Origin: Hybos culiciformis
Taxonomy: Eukaryota > Arthropoda > Insecta > Diptera > Hybotidae
Direction of reading: 5' to 3'
Assembly (NCBI GenBank): GCA_964007475.1
Contig: OZ023273.1
Location: 131,186,732-131,250,731, forward strand
Length of the DNA stretch: 64,000 bases
The notes under the pieces were generated by a model. It did not search any database. It was not told the origin of the DNA and saw only the letters and a list, made by a program, of their open reading frames with translations. Shown here piece after piece: positions 25,271 to 38,000 of the stretch (positions within the stretch are counted from its first letter, which is position 1; the number at the start of each line of letters is the position of its first letter). Position numbers and translations under genes: made by a program.

Positions 25271-27855
25271 TAAATAAACTTTATAAATTAATAATTTGTT
25301 TATTTAAGGAAAAACTCATCACATTAAAGATCCTTTTAAATTGATATAATAAAACTCTGCGAGTATGACTATTTTATGAACAAACAGGCTAGAAAGTAGA
25401 AAGTTCTTAAACAAAATAATTTTAACGAAACTGAACTCGCGGCTGAGCTGTTGTTATGTATGTTGTTTACATGTTCTTTAATAATTCTAGAGGATCTAGA
25501 GCTAAATCTAAAGAGTACTAGATATAAACACTAAGAGAAATTATAGAGTGTTTCTTACATTTGTTTTTATTTTCAGCCACGTTTAAGCTACATCCTCAAA
25601 AAACTTTTATTCATCACAATGACATCGATCTATCAATACCAAAATAGAATTAAAAATGACAATGAAATTTTTATTTTCGACAGATACTTTTGGGTAATGA
25701 CCAAAAAGGTTTGAATTTTCTTATTTGAATTTTGTCATTCCAGCTTTAAAGCCCGCTATATAAAAATAAACTTTCATGTTTCAGTGTTAAATTACGAATT
25801 CAAAAGAGTTAAAATTCAGGACTACAAACAAAATATATTATTACTTTTCATTGAGTTCATTGTAAAATCATATTAATATTTAATTCAATTGAATAAATAA
25901 AGCGAAAAGAATTTAAGGAATTCTATGTCTTTTTTTGTTCTTCTTAACAGTATAAAAGATTTATATATTATTTCAGTATGCTCTACTACTGTCTACACAA
26001 TTTTACTTTATTTAATTTTTTTTTTGTTTTGCGGAATTTTATACACATATTTTCTTTTATTAACACTCATTTTGTTTTCTTTTTGTTATTAGAAAAATTT
26101 TTTTTCATAACATTTATTAGAGAATAATAATTTAAGAATGGGGGTTTTTTTTTTTTTTTGATATTTCACAAATAGTATGTTTAAGTATGATACAAATAAG
26201 GGCTTTCATAATGTAATATTTGTATATGTGGCTTGAAACAAAAAGGACTATTTATAGGAAAAAATAATCATCGGTTTAAAAAATAAAAAAAATGAATTAA
26301 AAAAATAAAAGGATTTCTAAAGCGGTGAAAATTAAATAAACGTTTGAAAATAATAATTTTTATTGGTTTTAATATTTTATTGGTAGTAGTACTTTAATTT
26401 TTATAGAAAAACGCTTGTTTGTTTGTTTCATTTAAATTTTATAAATTCTCTGGAATATTACAATTGAAACTAGAAATGATAATTTCAACTGACGTTTTTC
26501 TGGTTTGATAGCAACTTTGATAATTTATTTCGAATTTTGGAAATCAATAAATATATTAATGCTTATTTTTTAAATATTTTGTGACATTTTCAGTAAAATA
26601 TTTTTTCGAAAATGGATTGACACTCTTTTGCTTCATGCCACATATTTAATTGTGTACATATATATATATTTGTTGTAAAGGCGGAAAATTGTATGAAAAC
26701 TTTTATCCAAAATAAATGTCAAAAAAGAATAACAATATTATATATTGTTGCAATTGAACATTAAGTTGATTAAAATAAAATAAAACTAAAAATAAATAAA
26801 AGAAAGCTAAATTTTCTTACACGTGGAATTAATAAAATAGGTATATTTAGTATATTATATTATATAAAGCGAATTTATATAAAGGAATTAATAAAATTGT
26901 TTAAAACTAATTTTTTAATACTAAAAGAAAATTGGTATATAATCCTTGAAAATATAATGAAAAAAGTAGAAAATTTAACAACTTAATATAGAATTAAATT
27001 TTTGTTTTTGATATAATTGTTTTATTGAGTTTTATTGGTTTATATACAAAGTCAATGGACATAATCTTAGATGAATGATGTAAAAATTTCTTTTTATAAA
27101 ATGCTGAGATCCTGTAATAACTCCAATCAATAGTTTTCTAAAACATTAGCAACATATTATACATTATGTGTTTTTAAAAATAAATTTTTTTATAGTGCAA
27201 ACAAAAATGTTATTTCAACCTTATTGTCAAATTTTTACTAATTTTTTTATTCTCAGAACTTCAGAGTTTTGTATATTATAAAAAACTTGCTTTTACAAAC
27301 TTCTACATCATAATCATAAATAATTTCCCATTGGATTAATTCTCAAAAATTTTCTAACAACTATTTTCCAAAATAATAATGTTTAGTGTTTTCTTCAAAA
27401 AAAAAAAATGAAATAATGTTTTTAATAATAGATAGTACGTTAGACATGTAATATTATACATTCTAAAAACTTATTTCGAGAAACAAAAGTCAAGTGTTTA
27501 CTTGAAATTGTAGACATTACGGTCACAAGTTCCTCTTATTGTATCCACGTAAGAACCAACTTATATAATTAAAATTATTGTAATACATTCGGAAGTCTTA
27601 TAATATTCTGTATTTGATTTTCGTGAAATAAAGTTGAATTAGGCAGTCAAGCCTCTATTTTATGCATAATTTTACATAAAAACTTGTAAGTGCATAACAT
27701 AAAAAAAAATAAAAAATAAATATTTAAGTACAATTATTATTTAAATGTGTACTAAAAAGGAGAAAACAAAATTCAGTATAATTTGCAAATCCAAGAAAAT
27801 AATTTTTTTGTGTTATAGATAATTTGTTGAAATGCTTGTACTTATTTTACATTGT
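25271..27855. other. AT-rich DNA without recognisable gene
   Basis: I see only AT-rich sequence with homopolymers and no supported exon or element. Confidence 0.55.
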
Positions 27856-29068
27856 CGCTAATGGTGAGACAATTATCGCATAATGTCATAACATATAAAA
27901 AAATACGAATTATCACATAAAAATCGATTTGTATGAGATTATGCAGTAATTCATTTAAAAACGAATTATCACATAAAACCAAAATGAATTTGAAAATAAA
28001 TTAATTATCGCATAAATTTTATGTGATAATTCGTTTTTAAATGCATTAGTGCATAAAATTTTCGTTAAAAATTTTTTATGCGATAATTCGTTTTAGAATT
28101 TATGTGCTATTTCGTTTTCAAATGAATTATCACATAAAAATCAAAAACACATTTTATGTGATAATTCGTTTTTTTACGAATTAGTGCATAAATTTTAAAA
28201 ATGCAGATTTATGCGCTAATTCGTATTCAAACGAATTAGTGCACAAATAATGGCTCCGTCAATTATCGCATAATGACATATCACATAATTTTTAAAATGA
28301 ATTATCACATATTTTTTTTATGAGATAATTCATGTACTTCCAATAATTACCGCGCCCTAGGGGGTTCGGGGGAGGCGGCGGCCGTCCCCCGTTCCCCGAA
28401 ACACTTTTTCCACATAAAATAGGCCAAATCGGATAAAAGAGAAAATTGTCCGCACAAAATGTATGAAAAAGATATTGTGCATGATAGAGGACCGCTACCG
28501 CGTCCCATTCGATTCTCGCGTAGCGCTCCAAAAAAAGAAAAAAAAATTTGCCTTTTCCAAATAAAATAGGGCAATATTTCAGAACAATCGGAGGTATCCG
28601 CTTTTCGTAAGCTTATCCGATAATTCGTTTTAAATGAATTAGTGCATAATCTCATACAAACCAATTTTTATGTGATAATTCGTATTTTTTTATATGTTTT
28701 TATGCACTAATTCATTTTAAAATGAATTAGCTCATAAAATATGAAAATATAAATTTATGTGCTATTTCGTTTTCAAACGAATTAGTGCATAAATAGCAAA
28801 AAATATTTTTTATGTGATAATTCGCTTTAAAATGAATTAGTGCATAAAATTTTCGTTCGAATTTTTTTATGAGATAATTCATTTTTTAATTTATGTACTA
28901 ATTCATTTTAAAATGAATTATCACATAAAAATAATTTTTTATGAGATAATTTATTTTTCAATTTATGTGCTATTTCGTTTTTAAATGAATTATCTCATAA
29001 AAAAAATTTATGCGATAAGTCATTTTAAAAATTATGTGATATGACATTATGCGATAATTCACGGAGCC
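27856..29068. repeat. Dense array of alternately oriented 16-bp motifs, foldback-like element
   Basis: About 36 copies of a motif near GAATTATCACATAAAA, or its inverse TTTTATGTGATAATTC, with variants such as GAATTAGTGCATAAA, recur every 20-40 bp in both orientations. A block starting GGCTCCGTCAATTATCGCAT at 28252 is the inverse of the sequence ending at 29068 over about 50 bp with few mismatches, defining a unit with long terminal inverted repeats. A third related terminus lies near 27860-27895. A segment at 27885-27950 is an inverted copy of 28640-28720. A GC-rich core interrupts the array at 28350-28610. Confidence 0.85.
28350..28610. other. GC-rich core within the motif array
   Basis: About 260 bp that begin with strongly GC-rich DNA (CGCGCCCTAGGGGG, then GGAGGCGGCGG) contrast sharply with surrounding AT-rich DNA. 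Two related segments (around ACATAAAATAGGCCAAATCG and the similar AAATAAAATAGGGCAATA) repeat within it. Overlapping open frames exist on the minus strand but show no domain and no coding character. It is presumably cargo or the internal region of the element. Confidence 0.6.
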
Positions 29069-32000
29069 CGAGGATCTGAGTAAAATTGCAGCCAAATCGG
29101 TTCGCGGTTAAATGTACGTTGCAACTAACAAACACAGTTTGTGTTTTAAATAAAATCGTGTAATAAATTTATGTACATTGTTGAAAAACAAAAAAAAAAA
29201 TAAAATGAATTGATGATATTGCCTAAAAATGGATAAAAAATAATGTCATCATAATAATAAATAATTTATTCGAAACCCATAGAACAAAATTCATTGATAT
29301 TGATCGAAAGAAAAGGAAATACGAAAAGTACAGTTGTGGTACTATAATGTTATTTTTTCTTCTTAAAAAGTTTATTTGTTAAAAAAGAGTACCATAAAGA
29401 AATTTTTTTCTATAAAACTCTTTAAATATGTACACACGCATTTAATTCCAAATTTATTACAAAATAACATAATAATATAATAAAATATCATTTTTAATAT
29501 AGATTGAATTGTTAAAAGAAATAAATTTTTCGTTTAATATTTATTTTTCACTTTTTCTTAAAGGTAAATTTTTCATTTATGAAAACATGGTAAAAATTAA
29601 TAAACAATTCTATTATTATATTATTATATTATTAAAATCGTAATAAAGTTTTTTCGTGATGGTATTTTTCCTTAGAAAATTTAACCTCATTCGTAATCTT
29701 AATAATGTAATATTATAATTATTATATAATAGAAATGGTTGTTTTAGATCATAGAGTTCAGATTGGAAGATAATATAATTTATAAAAAAAAAAATGTATA
29801 CTAATTTAAATTTTGTCTCATTTTTTTATCAAATTTCTAAAATTATTTTCTTCGAAATCCCTTTTATTAAAGTATTATATATAGTTTCTCAGAATAAAGT
29901 ACATAAATTTCGAAGAACATATGTTATGTGACTATGGGCTAGACAAACTAATCAAAAAAGATTATTTCAAAGTATACTAGGCAACAAAATAACAAAAAAG
30001 AATAAAACATAATTTAATTTTATATTATATACGTATATAATTCATGAATGAAGAGATATCAAAAATATCTTATAGAATGGAATTACTATTGTAGAAAATG
30101 AAAAAAAAACGTTTATAGTATTCTAGTAGAAATAATAATAATAATAATAATAAAAAGAAAATATTTTGCCAATATAAATACAAAGTAAAGATACAAAAGG
30201 AAAAATGTCAAAATCCTTTTTTATTGCGTTGATTTATATTTATTTATTTATTTTAAGATAAATATCTTAAGATTATGTCTGTTATTTTGGTAAATTTTTG
30301 AATTAAAGCAATAAATACGTAATATACATACTTTAAAATTTAGATAATATTTCTATGCTTATACATAAGTTGTATGTACATAAAAATGTAAAATAAACAT
30401 TAATATTATAAGTATTAATTTGTTAACTATTACGTTAATTAATTTTCTATTTACAAAGAGAACTTTGTTATAATTTTAAGTTTATAAATAAGTTTAAAGT
30501 TTAATAAGAAACTGTTAAACAGAAACAAATCAAAGCTTTAACCGATATACGGAGAATTGGTCGCAAACAATTCATCGTAAATCAATTTATCGTAAAAAAA
30601 TTCATCGTAAGAGCAATTCAAGCGAAAGCCTGTAACTCGCACTGCATCGCATCAGATCTTCTCTGCTCAAAAATTGCTGGCGATGGTCCTTTGGCGTATT
30701 TGCCTTTTATTTCTTTATTGCCGTCTTATTAAGTGAATTTTATATCCCAAAATTGCTACTGATTATTTCATTAACTTTTGTAATTGGAACTCACATGAAA
30801 ACTATGGAATATAATACAAATTTGACAGCCAATTATAATTTCCAATTTATTGAAATACGTATACACATTTCAGTAAACAAACCAAAATTGCAATGTTATA
30901 AAAATTTATTTTGAATAAAATTCTGCTTTACTTAAAAAAAAAAATTATTGATAAAAAATTATTATCCTGTGCCTTTATACAAAAATTGATTTTTTTTTTC
31001 GACATAAAAATTTGTTATATAAAACTGCATATAAAGTTAATAAAATTTAATACTGTATGCAATATGAGTAATATGTCACAAAATTTTATAGTTCAAATTT
31101 AAGTTTCGAATTTATTTCAAAATATACAAACATAAATTTGCATGACATATTCTCTTTATCCATTCAATGATAATATTAATAAAAAAAAAAATTGTATTCC
31201 AAACAGCTCAGGTAAAATTATATTTATTTTCGTTTGGGGCTTTTTCATGTTGTTGTTTTAAAGAACTTGATATACCTAATTTTCATTTCGTAATTTCAAT
31301 AATATGTTTTCCTTAATTTAATTGAATTTTATTGATTTTTCTTTCGAAAACATACGTGTGAGGGAATTTGAATTTTTTCGTTGAGGAAAAATTTTTATTT
31401 ATGGTTGAAATGAAAGTATGAAATATTAAGTACATAATACAATTATTATTATTTCCAATAAGTAGGAGCTCAAAAAAAAAAATTAAATTTAAAGCCTTAA
31501 GTAATTTTATTTTCATTGTATAAGACCAAAGCCATTTTTAGTTACATCCATTTGAATCCAATAATAGTATAAATTTACAACATATAAATTAATTGCAAAA
31601 TATCGCATCTTCCATATATAAACCATTAATTACCAGGTTTTGTATGTTTTTCCTTTTAATATTATGCACTCAAAATCGATAAAATATTGTCAAAAACCCT
31701 TTCCGATTTCGGATTAACAAGCTGCCGAAATCCATATTTAGCCTAAATAAACAGAAATATGAACAATAGAATTTAAGAAATAAAAAAGCAAAGTATTTGA
31801 ATGAATGTGACTTTACGAACTATTAAATCGTATTTTCAGCTTTCTATTAAGAGCCTGAGAAAAACTGTTTCGATTGTAGGGTTAATACAATCTCAACTCG
31901 ACTGAAGTGATTTTTGAAATGTTTTGTAAAATTCTACTATAGGTTTTATTTGTATAAAATCTCTGTCACGTCTTTCACGAATGTATAGTTCCTGTAAAAT

Positions 32001-35000
32001 AAAACATAAAAAAACTGCAGAAATAAATTTCACAGTGAGGGTTCTGAATCCTATTTTTTTCAAGAGATTATTGCTTATTTATAACTCTAAGTGTTTATTT
32101 CATGGATCACACAAAATGTTATTTCATTTTATTTCTAGCTTATATTTTTAATGCAACAAGATTTCACGTAACAATGCGTTTTGAAGTATCATATCTATTA
32201 TTTGTTACAAGAGTACTTATTTTATTAAAAGAAGTGAGTGAGAATTTTTATTAAAATGATGTAAATGAAAGGAACGAAAAGAAGACAGCTATATGATGAA
32301 TAATGTTAAGAATGTAAAACAAGGTAGAACCTTCACAAAAAAAAAAGGAAAAGTCCTTATGGAAATGGCATACATAATTTAATTCACCTGTCAAATAAAT
32401 ATTTCCTATAATCTATAATACAAAAAAAAAATTTAAATAATATTTTGTTGATTACAATTTTATGTACAATACAACAAATATGTACATATACGTTATGTAC
32501 ATATATGTTATGTTTACATTATTTCATTATTTTAATGGATCTGTACCTTAAGTAAAATATTAATTTACCTGGAAAAAAAGAACTGTACAATAATTATTAC
32601 CAATTACTTACGTACATAATATAGTTAATTAAATACCTTCATGAAAAAAAAAGTTTAACATCCATCAATACTTTCAGAAAATTTCGCTAAAATTACACTT
32701 ATTCTAAAATGTTTATAAATTTCACATTATATAAATTACAAAAAAAAGCCTTGATGACAAGACAATTTATCAATTAATAAGAGTTTTTCTTACTGTTCTT
32801 CAAGAATAATCATAAATTATATAATTTAGTTTTAGATAAAAGAATTGATAACTTTGACATTTTCCGAATTAAGTAAAAATTTGTTTAAGAGTTTGAAAAA
32901 ATAAAAATATTTTTATTTTTGAACCAACTCACTCATTTCGTCAGCTATCTTATTATTAGTCTTTAATAAAACCATAATATTATTTATAATGTAATTTTCT
33001 GAAGACTGCGTATGTTTATAAGACGAAATTACTTCTTATTTTTTTTATGACAAAACAGTTTAGCAATAAAATATCTCTGGCAAATGTGAATATATATTTT
33101 TACTTTATGTCAAATCTTGAACTTTGTATAATTATATGAATTTGATATAAAATTAAAATTCCGTGAAATTAAGCAGTCAACTCTACGTCAATACTCGAAG
33201 AAAAAATAAACAGAACGAAATTTTATTTTTTTTTTCTTTATTTTAGTTTTAATTGTTTTTAATTAATTAAATTTAACAATCTTCATGCTGTTTTCTTAAT
33301 TCATTTCGCTAAGTTTCTGTTATCTGCAAGTTTATTTTATTTTCTATATTCTCCGTTGATTTTATTTTTTGTTCAAAGTTAGTGGAAATGTTTGTGTTAT
33401 TTTATTAAATAAGCTGAGTTAGATGTAATTCTAATCAATTGAAATTTGTAATAGTAAAACAGCGGAAAATTTTTATTTATTATAACATTGAGCACCTCTT
33501 CATATAAATGTTCTTAAATAAAAAAGAAAAACTTGAATAGCTTGAAACTATCAAAATATAGAGATATGCCTTTTTTGCTTAGGAAGATAGTATTATACTT
33601 AAGTTATCATCCTCACACTTTTCTATATTTGCTAGGAGTGTTGTATGTTCAACACAAAAACCGTGCTAAAAAAACCTAAATGTTTTCTTCCCCTTTTCTT
33701 TTTTCAAATAAAATTTTATTATTTTGACTTATCACTTTAAAAAAAAGGTTTCCTTTAAAAATTTACTCATATTTATTTACTTATTTATTTGTTAGTGAAA
33801 ATTTGTATCCAAAAAGAATTCTCTAAGATAATGATATTCATTTTAAACCTTTCAGTGCATTTGTTTCGTATTTCAAACATTGTCGAAAGATGTAAATCTA
33901 GCTCCCGTCACAGCTTCTGACTTAACAAAGGGAAGAGAAAAACTTTAAATGGATTTTCCGTTCACAACGAATTATAAATTTTTTTTTGATATTCACACAC
34001 AATGAATATTTTTTCCTTTTCATATTCATCTCAGTGAGAATAAAAGTAATTATTCCAATATTTGTGAAATAAAACAAAACGACGAAAAGGGTTAAAAGGC
34101 CTAAAAACTTTTTTAACAAAATAAATTTCACATCATAAAAACCAAATTTTTTTCGGGTTTGTAAATTTAATCAAAAATAAATATCAAAAATGAAAAACAA
34201 GAAAGCTTTACTTACTATATTTACTCTTAAATTTTGAGGAAACTAGAATACAATAAAATATTTTACAAGAAGCACACAGGGTTACTTAAAAAATAAAAAT
34301 AAAAATTTTAAAACAAGAAATAAAAGCAAAGAGTTGAGTAAATTTTTATTATGTACGTATAATTGAAATATATTATTGGAATTTACTTTTAATTTTTAAT
34401 TTTCTATTCAAAATTTGATCAAAAAAATTTGAGTTTTGAGCTGTACTAAAAAACAGAATATATTAAAAATTTCGGTACATATAACTTAAAATTATAAACT
34501 TACGAAAAACCTATGAATTAAATGCTTTAATTTAATTTGAAGATCAATTGTAGAAAATTTGACATATTGAGAGGGAAAAAGGGGTTCACATTCTGCCAAT
34601 TAATAACTTCCACAGAATATTCGTTAATTATTTTTTTATGAAAATCCTTAAATTCATTAGTAAAATCTTAAATCAACTCATTGGATGAGAGTTTAGCAGA
34701 CTGTTTTATGAAATAATAAAATTAAAAATTAATTTTTTTTAACAGAAAAAAAACAGTATTCTGAACGTAGGTAATTTCCCCCCAGAATTATATTTTTGAA
34801 TAAAATATTTTTCAATTCAAGTCATTCTGTATTTTTCAAATACCTAGTTGTATATGAAAACTGAAAAGAAAATTTGCATTTCATTATAGAAGCGTGAGTA
34901 TAGGTGTTTTCTATGTTATAAAAAAAACGTTAGAAAGAAAAGGGAAAATTATTTGAATGAAGAAATTAAGTAAAATGTTGAAAGTAATAATAAATATTTT

Positions 35001-38000
35001 TTTTTAGATGAAGTTAACTTTTTTTTTTAAATTTAATATCATGGTATAGGTATAGTGCTGTTGCAAACGCTAAATGTTTTTATTTACTTAAATTTTTTTT
35101 TCTTAACAGTGGTAATAAAGAATTATTTTTGAAGAAAGCACTAAAAATAAATGAATAATTTTCTAATTTTTTGTTATACATATATATATAATTATATATA
35201 ATAATTAATAAAATTGTATGTATACATGTATTTATAATTATGTAAGGTATGTTTTGCATTTGCATGATATATATACATAATTGTACAAATACAAATAATA
35301 TTGTTTTTATATCATTATAGTATTTAAGAATCTTAATAGATTCCTATGGAATTCATTGTGGCTTATTTTGTTCGGAAAATTGTAAATGACTAGCACGTTT
35401 AATTAACAAAAATTATAATATTAAATTAACGAACTTAACAAATATTTTTAAGTCAGTAAAACAATTAACGTGAATCCAAAACTTTTAGTAAACAAAAAAA
35501 CATTTTGATTTATGATTGAAAAATAAACTTAGTATAAAACCATTTGCCAGTTTAAGAACCTATAAAAATTCTAATCTAATTAATATATTGACAATCAAAA
35601 TCTCATCTTTGTTGTTTTTTAATAAAATGAACCTCCTGTTAATTACTATCGCATAAAATTTTATTTTAAACTTTTTTTTATTACACTTTTTGGTATACAC
35701 TTATTTTAATAACCTGAACTGAAATTATAAAAATAAAAATCTTTAAATTCAAGATTCTCATTTTTCATTTTTATATTTTAAGAAATTATGCTTATGTCAC
35801 GCGATATTATTCTACCTATATATAAATAATCTATGTATATTAAACTGAAAATCATCATATTCAATAACTTTTTTCTTCTTTATCTGATGAAAATTATTAT
35901 AAAATTTTCATCGCATTTCAATTTGGTTAATGATTTGTAACAATGATGAATAGATTAACTTCTTTTTTTTTTATATAAAATTGAATTTAAAATTGAAAAA
36001 TTTTGATTTGAAATGCAATTCACTGAAAAAAAATAAAAATCAAAAAAAAAGTAGACAAATATAGAGAAATATAAAATATATATTATCAAAAAAATCATTG
36101 TAGATAGTTCTATCTTATATCATTCATATGCACCCCTTCAAAAAAACAAATCACGCAGACAAAGCACAAAATCAGTTCATGATTATGATAATTTTTATCT
36201 ATTAAAATGAAAAAAATAAAAAATAAACATAAAATTGAAAGTTCAAAAAGATAAAAATTTTAAGACTTTGAATAAATATTTAAAAGACTTTAGTGATGTG
36301 AAGAATAAAAAGAAAAAAAAAAAAATTATGAATAAAAGGGTAAAAATTTTTGTTTTAAAATAAAATTAAAAAAAAAACTTTAAATAATTTATTCAATTAC
36401 CAGAAAAAAAAAAAAAACAAAGTGTTTACTTTGGGAGGAAAAATTTTTCAATTTATTTTATTTTGGTTTTGGAGATTTGTTTTTTTTTTTTTTTTTCACA
36501 TTTTCCAATTAAATCCCAGAGTGAAAAATTTAAAGTGGGGGTGGTATATTTATTTTGGAAAATTTTCTTTAAATTAAATATAATTAGGTAATGAGAGAAA
36601 ATTGTTATTTTTGTTTTTTCCTTGAAGATTTCAAATAACACGGTTAATTTTATGTAAACGATGAGTATACATGGAATTTTAAGAAACAAAATTTAAAAGG
36701 TAAACAAATTTTGAAAACACTAATTAAAAAAAAAAAAAAATAAAGGATTGTGTTGATAAGAATATTATTTTATGTTTTTTTTTATTTCAAATTTCAACCA
36801 CACAAAATATTAATGATAAATAGTCGAGATTGACAATTAAGATAGTAGTCCTAATATTAAATTTTAAATAACTTAATGAAGTGATAAACAGTTGAATTAA
36901 ATAAAAGTTTCAAGGAAACTAGAAAATTAAATGTTGAATTGAAGCAGCAACCAAGATGAAGATTAGAAAGAAGGAAATATACATATAAACTGAAACTCTG
37001 TTCAATTACAATATTTTAAGTATTTATACCTACTTTATTGTAATGCAATATCCTCAAAATTAAAAAATTTCATATAAAATCTGAGATTAAAAATGTTGTG
37101 GTGATGAAAGTTGAATTCTTTTTTATCGATTTTAAATTTTACAAACAAATATATTTTATTTTATTTTTTTTAGAGAACATTCAAAGCACAAATTAAAGAA
37201 TTCTTAGCAATTTTTTTTATTTTGAGGATTTTTAGAATTTGTAGAATTTAACGCAAACGTGTTTTTTCTATTAATATAAAATTGAATCAATAGTAAAAAA
37301 TTGTATTCAATAGATTTGTGAAAAAATAAAATTTTATCGAAAAAGAAAACCTGGTATTAAATTTATTTCAAGAAATGAAGAAAAATAAGTAAATTTAATA
37401 ATACCGTTTTCCTCATCTTACCATAAAATTTGTTAACATATTTTACACAGAAAGTAATATAGATATTATTCGCAACAAATTGTTCTCTTCTCGAAGTACA
37501 ATTAATGGCAGAACATTTGTAAAGGGACAACAAATATAATGTACTTAGGTAGGTACTGAAATATTGATGTAAACAAGTAGAACTATTTAGATTTTTTTTT
37601 TTTACAAACTTGTGGGTTAATTTTTAGCCCATGGTGTCTTAAAATAATTTAGATTAGCTAATTTTTTATTTTTGTTATAAATTAACTACTTTATCGAAAA
37701 TCTTATTAATTTTTAATTTTTCTTGTATTTTTCTTCCTTCTTAAAGATAATAGGCGTTCGTTGCGTGTGTAAGGTAAATTTATTTTGGTTATTTTTATTA
37801 CAAAGATTATTGTGTATATTTTATTAATAACATTTATTTCAAAAATTATTGAAACCAGAAAGTCAATAAATAATTAATTCAGCTTAAATGAACTGAATAG
37901 AGTCCAGAATTAATTAACATTTTTATTATCAACAGTAGAATGTAACTTTAACTTTGTATCATAAAATTTTCTTAAATAAAATAGCAAATCGCAGAGCTTC

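Noticed and set aside
28292..28664. Minus-strand frames of 79 and 105 codons in the GC-rich core
   Set aside because: They overlap each other in different frames, show no domain, and run into the repeat arms; GC-rich DNA lacks stop codons by composition.
33922..34131. Minus-strand frame with a signal-peptide-like start, considered as the missing first beat exon
   Set aside because: It begins at GTG without an in-frame ATG, shows no phase-1 donor in the expected place and has no Beat-like sequence after the hydrophobic stretch.
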